DNA from: Actinomycetota bacterium
GTDB taxonomy: Bacteria > Actinomycetota > Actinomycetes > S36-B12 > CAIYMF01
NCBI GenBank assembly: GCA_020161245.1
Contig: JAIUOK010000047.1
Location: 1-33,037, forward strand
DNA: 33,037 nucleotides
Reading direction: 5' to 3'
In this document: positions 32,074 to 33,037 of the stretch, one piece after another
Position numbering within the stretch: the stretch's first letter is position 1
Layout: every line of letters starts with the position of its first letter
Notes under the pieces: generated by a model
Seen by the model: the letters and a program-made list of their open reading frames with translations, nothing else
Told to the model about the DNA's origin: nothing
Database searches by the model: none
Program-made: the position numbers and the translations under genes

Positions 32074-33037
32074 GTGACGTACTCCGACGAGCGCGCGCCG
32101 GACCCGCGCGTCGCGGCCCTCGAGGCGGAGCTGGCATCGGCGACGGCGCAGAACCAGCGCCTCGTCGCCACGCTGCGCGAGGCGCGCGACCAGATCGTCG
32201 CCCTCAAGGAGGAGGTCGACCGACTCGCCGAGCCGCCCAACGGCTACGGGGTGTTCCTGGGCCGCCTCGACGACGGCTCGATCGACGTCTTCACCTCCGG
32301 CCGCAAGATGCGCGTCATCGCCAGCCCCGACGTCGACGTCGAGGCCCTGCAGCTCGGCCAAGAGGTCGTGCTCAACGAGGCCATGAACGTCGTCGCGGTG
32401 CGCGAGTTCGAGCGCCACGGCGAGATCGTCATGCTCAAGGAGCTGCTCGAGGACGGCCAGCGCGCCCTCGTCATCGGCCACACCGACGAGGAGCGCGTCG
32501 TCCGCCTCGCCGAGCCGCTGCTCGGCAGCCACCTGCGGGCCGGCGACTCGCTGCTGCTCGAGCCCCGCTCGCAGTACGTCTTCGAGAAGATCCCGAAGGC
32601 CGAGGTCGAGGAGCTCGTCCTCGAAGAGGTGCCGGACATCAACTACGAGGACATCGGCGGCCTCGGCCCGCAGATCGAGGAGATCCGCGACGCCGTCGAG
32701 CTCCCGTACCTGCACGCCGACCTGTTCCTCGAGCACAAGCTCAAGCCGCCGAAGGGGATCCTGCTCTACGGCCCGCCCGGGTGCGGCAAGACGCTCATCG
32801 CCAAGGCCGTGGCCAACTCGCTGGCCAAGAAGGTCGCAGAGGTCGAGGGCCGTCCCGAGGGCCGCTCGTTCTTCCTCAACATCAAGGGCCCCGAGCTGCT
32901 CAACAAGTACGTCGGCGAGACCGAGCGCCACATCCGGCTGATCTTCCAGCGGGCCCGCGAGAAGGCGTCGGAGGGCATGCCCGTCATCGTCTTCTTCGAC
33001 GAGATGGACTCCCTGTTCCGCACCCGCGGATCCGGCG
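32074..33037 (+). CDS. arc: Proteasome-associated AAA ATPase Mpa/ARC (5' part)
   Basis: Cut by the right edge of the window after 321 codons; the full protein is usually about 580-610 residues. It unfolds pupylated proteins and feeds them to the 20S proteasome as a hexamer. Visible order: an N-terminal coiled coil (about 12-52, [22 protein letters not shown]), which captures Pup; two OB-fold segments (about 56-195, [36 protein letters not shown]); the linker [22 protein letters not shown]; Walker A GPPGCGKT; and Walker [14 protein letters not shown] 32074 is chosen from GGAGG 8 nt upstream; a GTG three codons earlier overlaps that site. Confidence 0.97.
   Translation, partial: MTYSDERAPDPRVAALEAELASATAQNQRLVATLREARDQIVALKEEVDRLAEPPNGYGVFLGRLDDGSIDVFTSGRKMRVIASPDVDVEALQLGQEVVLNEAMNVVAVREFERHGEIVMLKELLEDGQRALVIGHTDEERVVRLAEPLLGSHLRAGDSLLLEPRSQYVFEKIPKAEVEELVLEEVPDINYEDIGGLGPQIEEIRDAVELPYLHADLFLEHKLKPPKGILLYGPPGCGKTLIAKAVANSLAKKVAEVEGRPEGRSFFLNIKGPELLNKYVGETERHIRLIFQRAREKASEGMPVIVFFDEMDSLFRTRGSG

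Overview
The window is very GC-rich DNA from an actinobacterium (class Actinomycetia). Lineage markers are mycothiol biosynthesis (mshC), the Pup-proteasome ATPase Mpa/ARC at the right edge, an F420-type luciferase-like oxidoreductase, and the actinobacterial families DUF5703, DUF3090 and SCO1664. GTG starts are common, and many genes carry a TANNNT -10 box only 6-9 nt before the start codon, which suggests widespread leaderless transcription. I cannot name a genus. Genes are densely packed, and no stretch over 300 bases lacks a gene.

Positions 1-2690 look like one end of an integrative element in the 3' end of a tRNA-Leu(GAG). On the minus strand, reading away from the tRNA, come an AbrB-like two-repeat protein, a tyrosine recombinase (translationally coupled to it) and an unrecognised 257-residue protein with two C-terminal membrane segments. 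The last codons of a plus-strand gene meet it at position 70. A strong hairpin separates the tRNA from the integrase operon.

Positions 2691-13042 are a conserved actinobacterial block: tRNA-Leu, M20 metallopeptidase, DUF5703, a degenerate RecD-like protein, aldo/keto reductase, LLM oxidoreductase, uppP, corA-like Mg2+ channel, histidine phosphatase, DUF3090, SCO1664-family kinase-fold protein and mshC. From memory, the same genes lie near each other in mycobacteria (Rv2130c-Rv2141c).

Positions 13043-20164 are more variable. Two tandem PAS-GGDEF diguanylate cyclases come first; the upstream one is broken by a one-base frameshift. They are followed by divergent gnd-type 6-phosphogluconate dehydrogenase and pgi (both act at the glucose-6-phosphate branch point), and by a LanC-like protein directly behind pgi whose metal site appears to use three cysteines.

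Positions 20177-33037 return to conserved genes: a PAC2-family protein divergent from metH (with a coupled HAD hydrolase), a MacB/FtsX-type ABC exporter pair, a RecB-family Fe-S nuclease divergent from a site-2 protease with a CBS-like tail, the tRNA m1A58 methyltransferase trmI, and the 5' part of the proteasomal ATPase mpa/arc, cut by the window edge.
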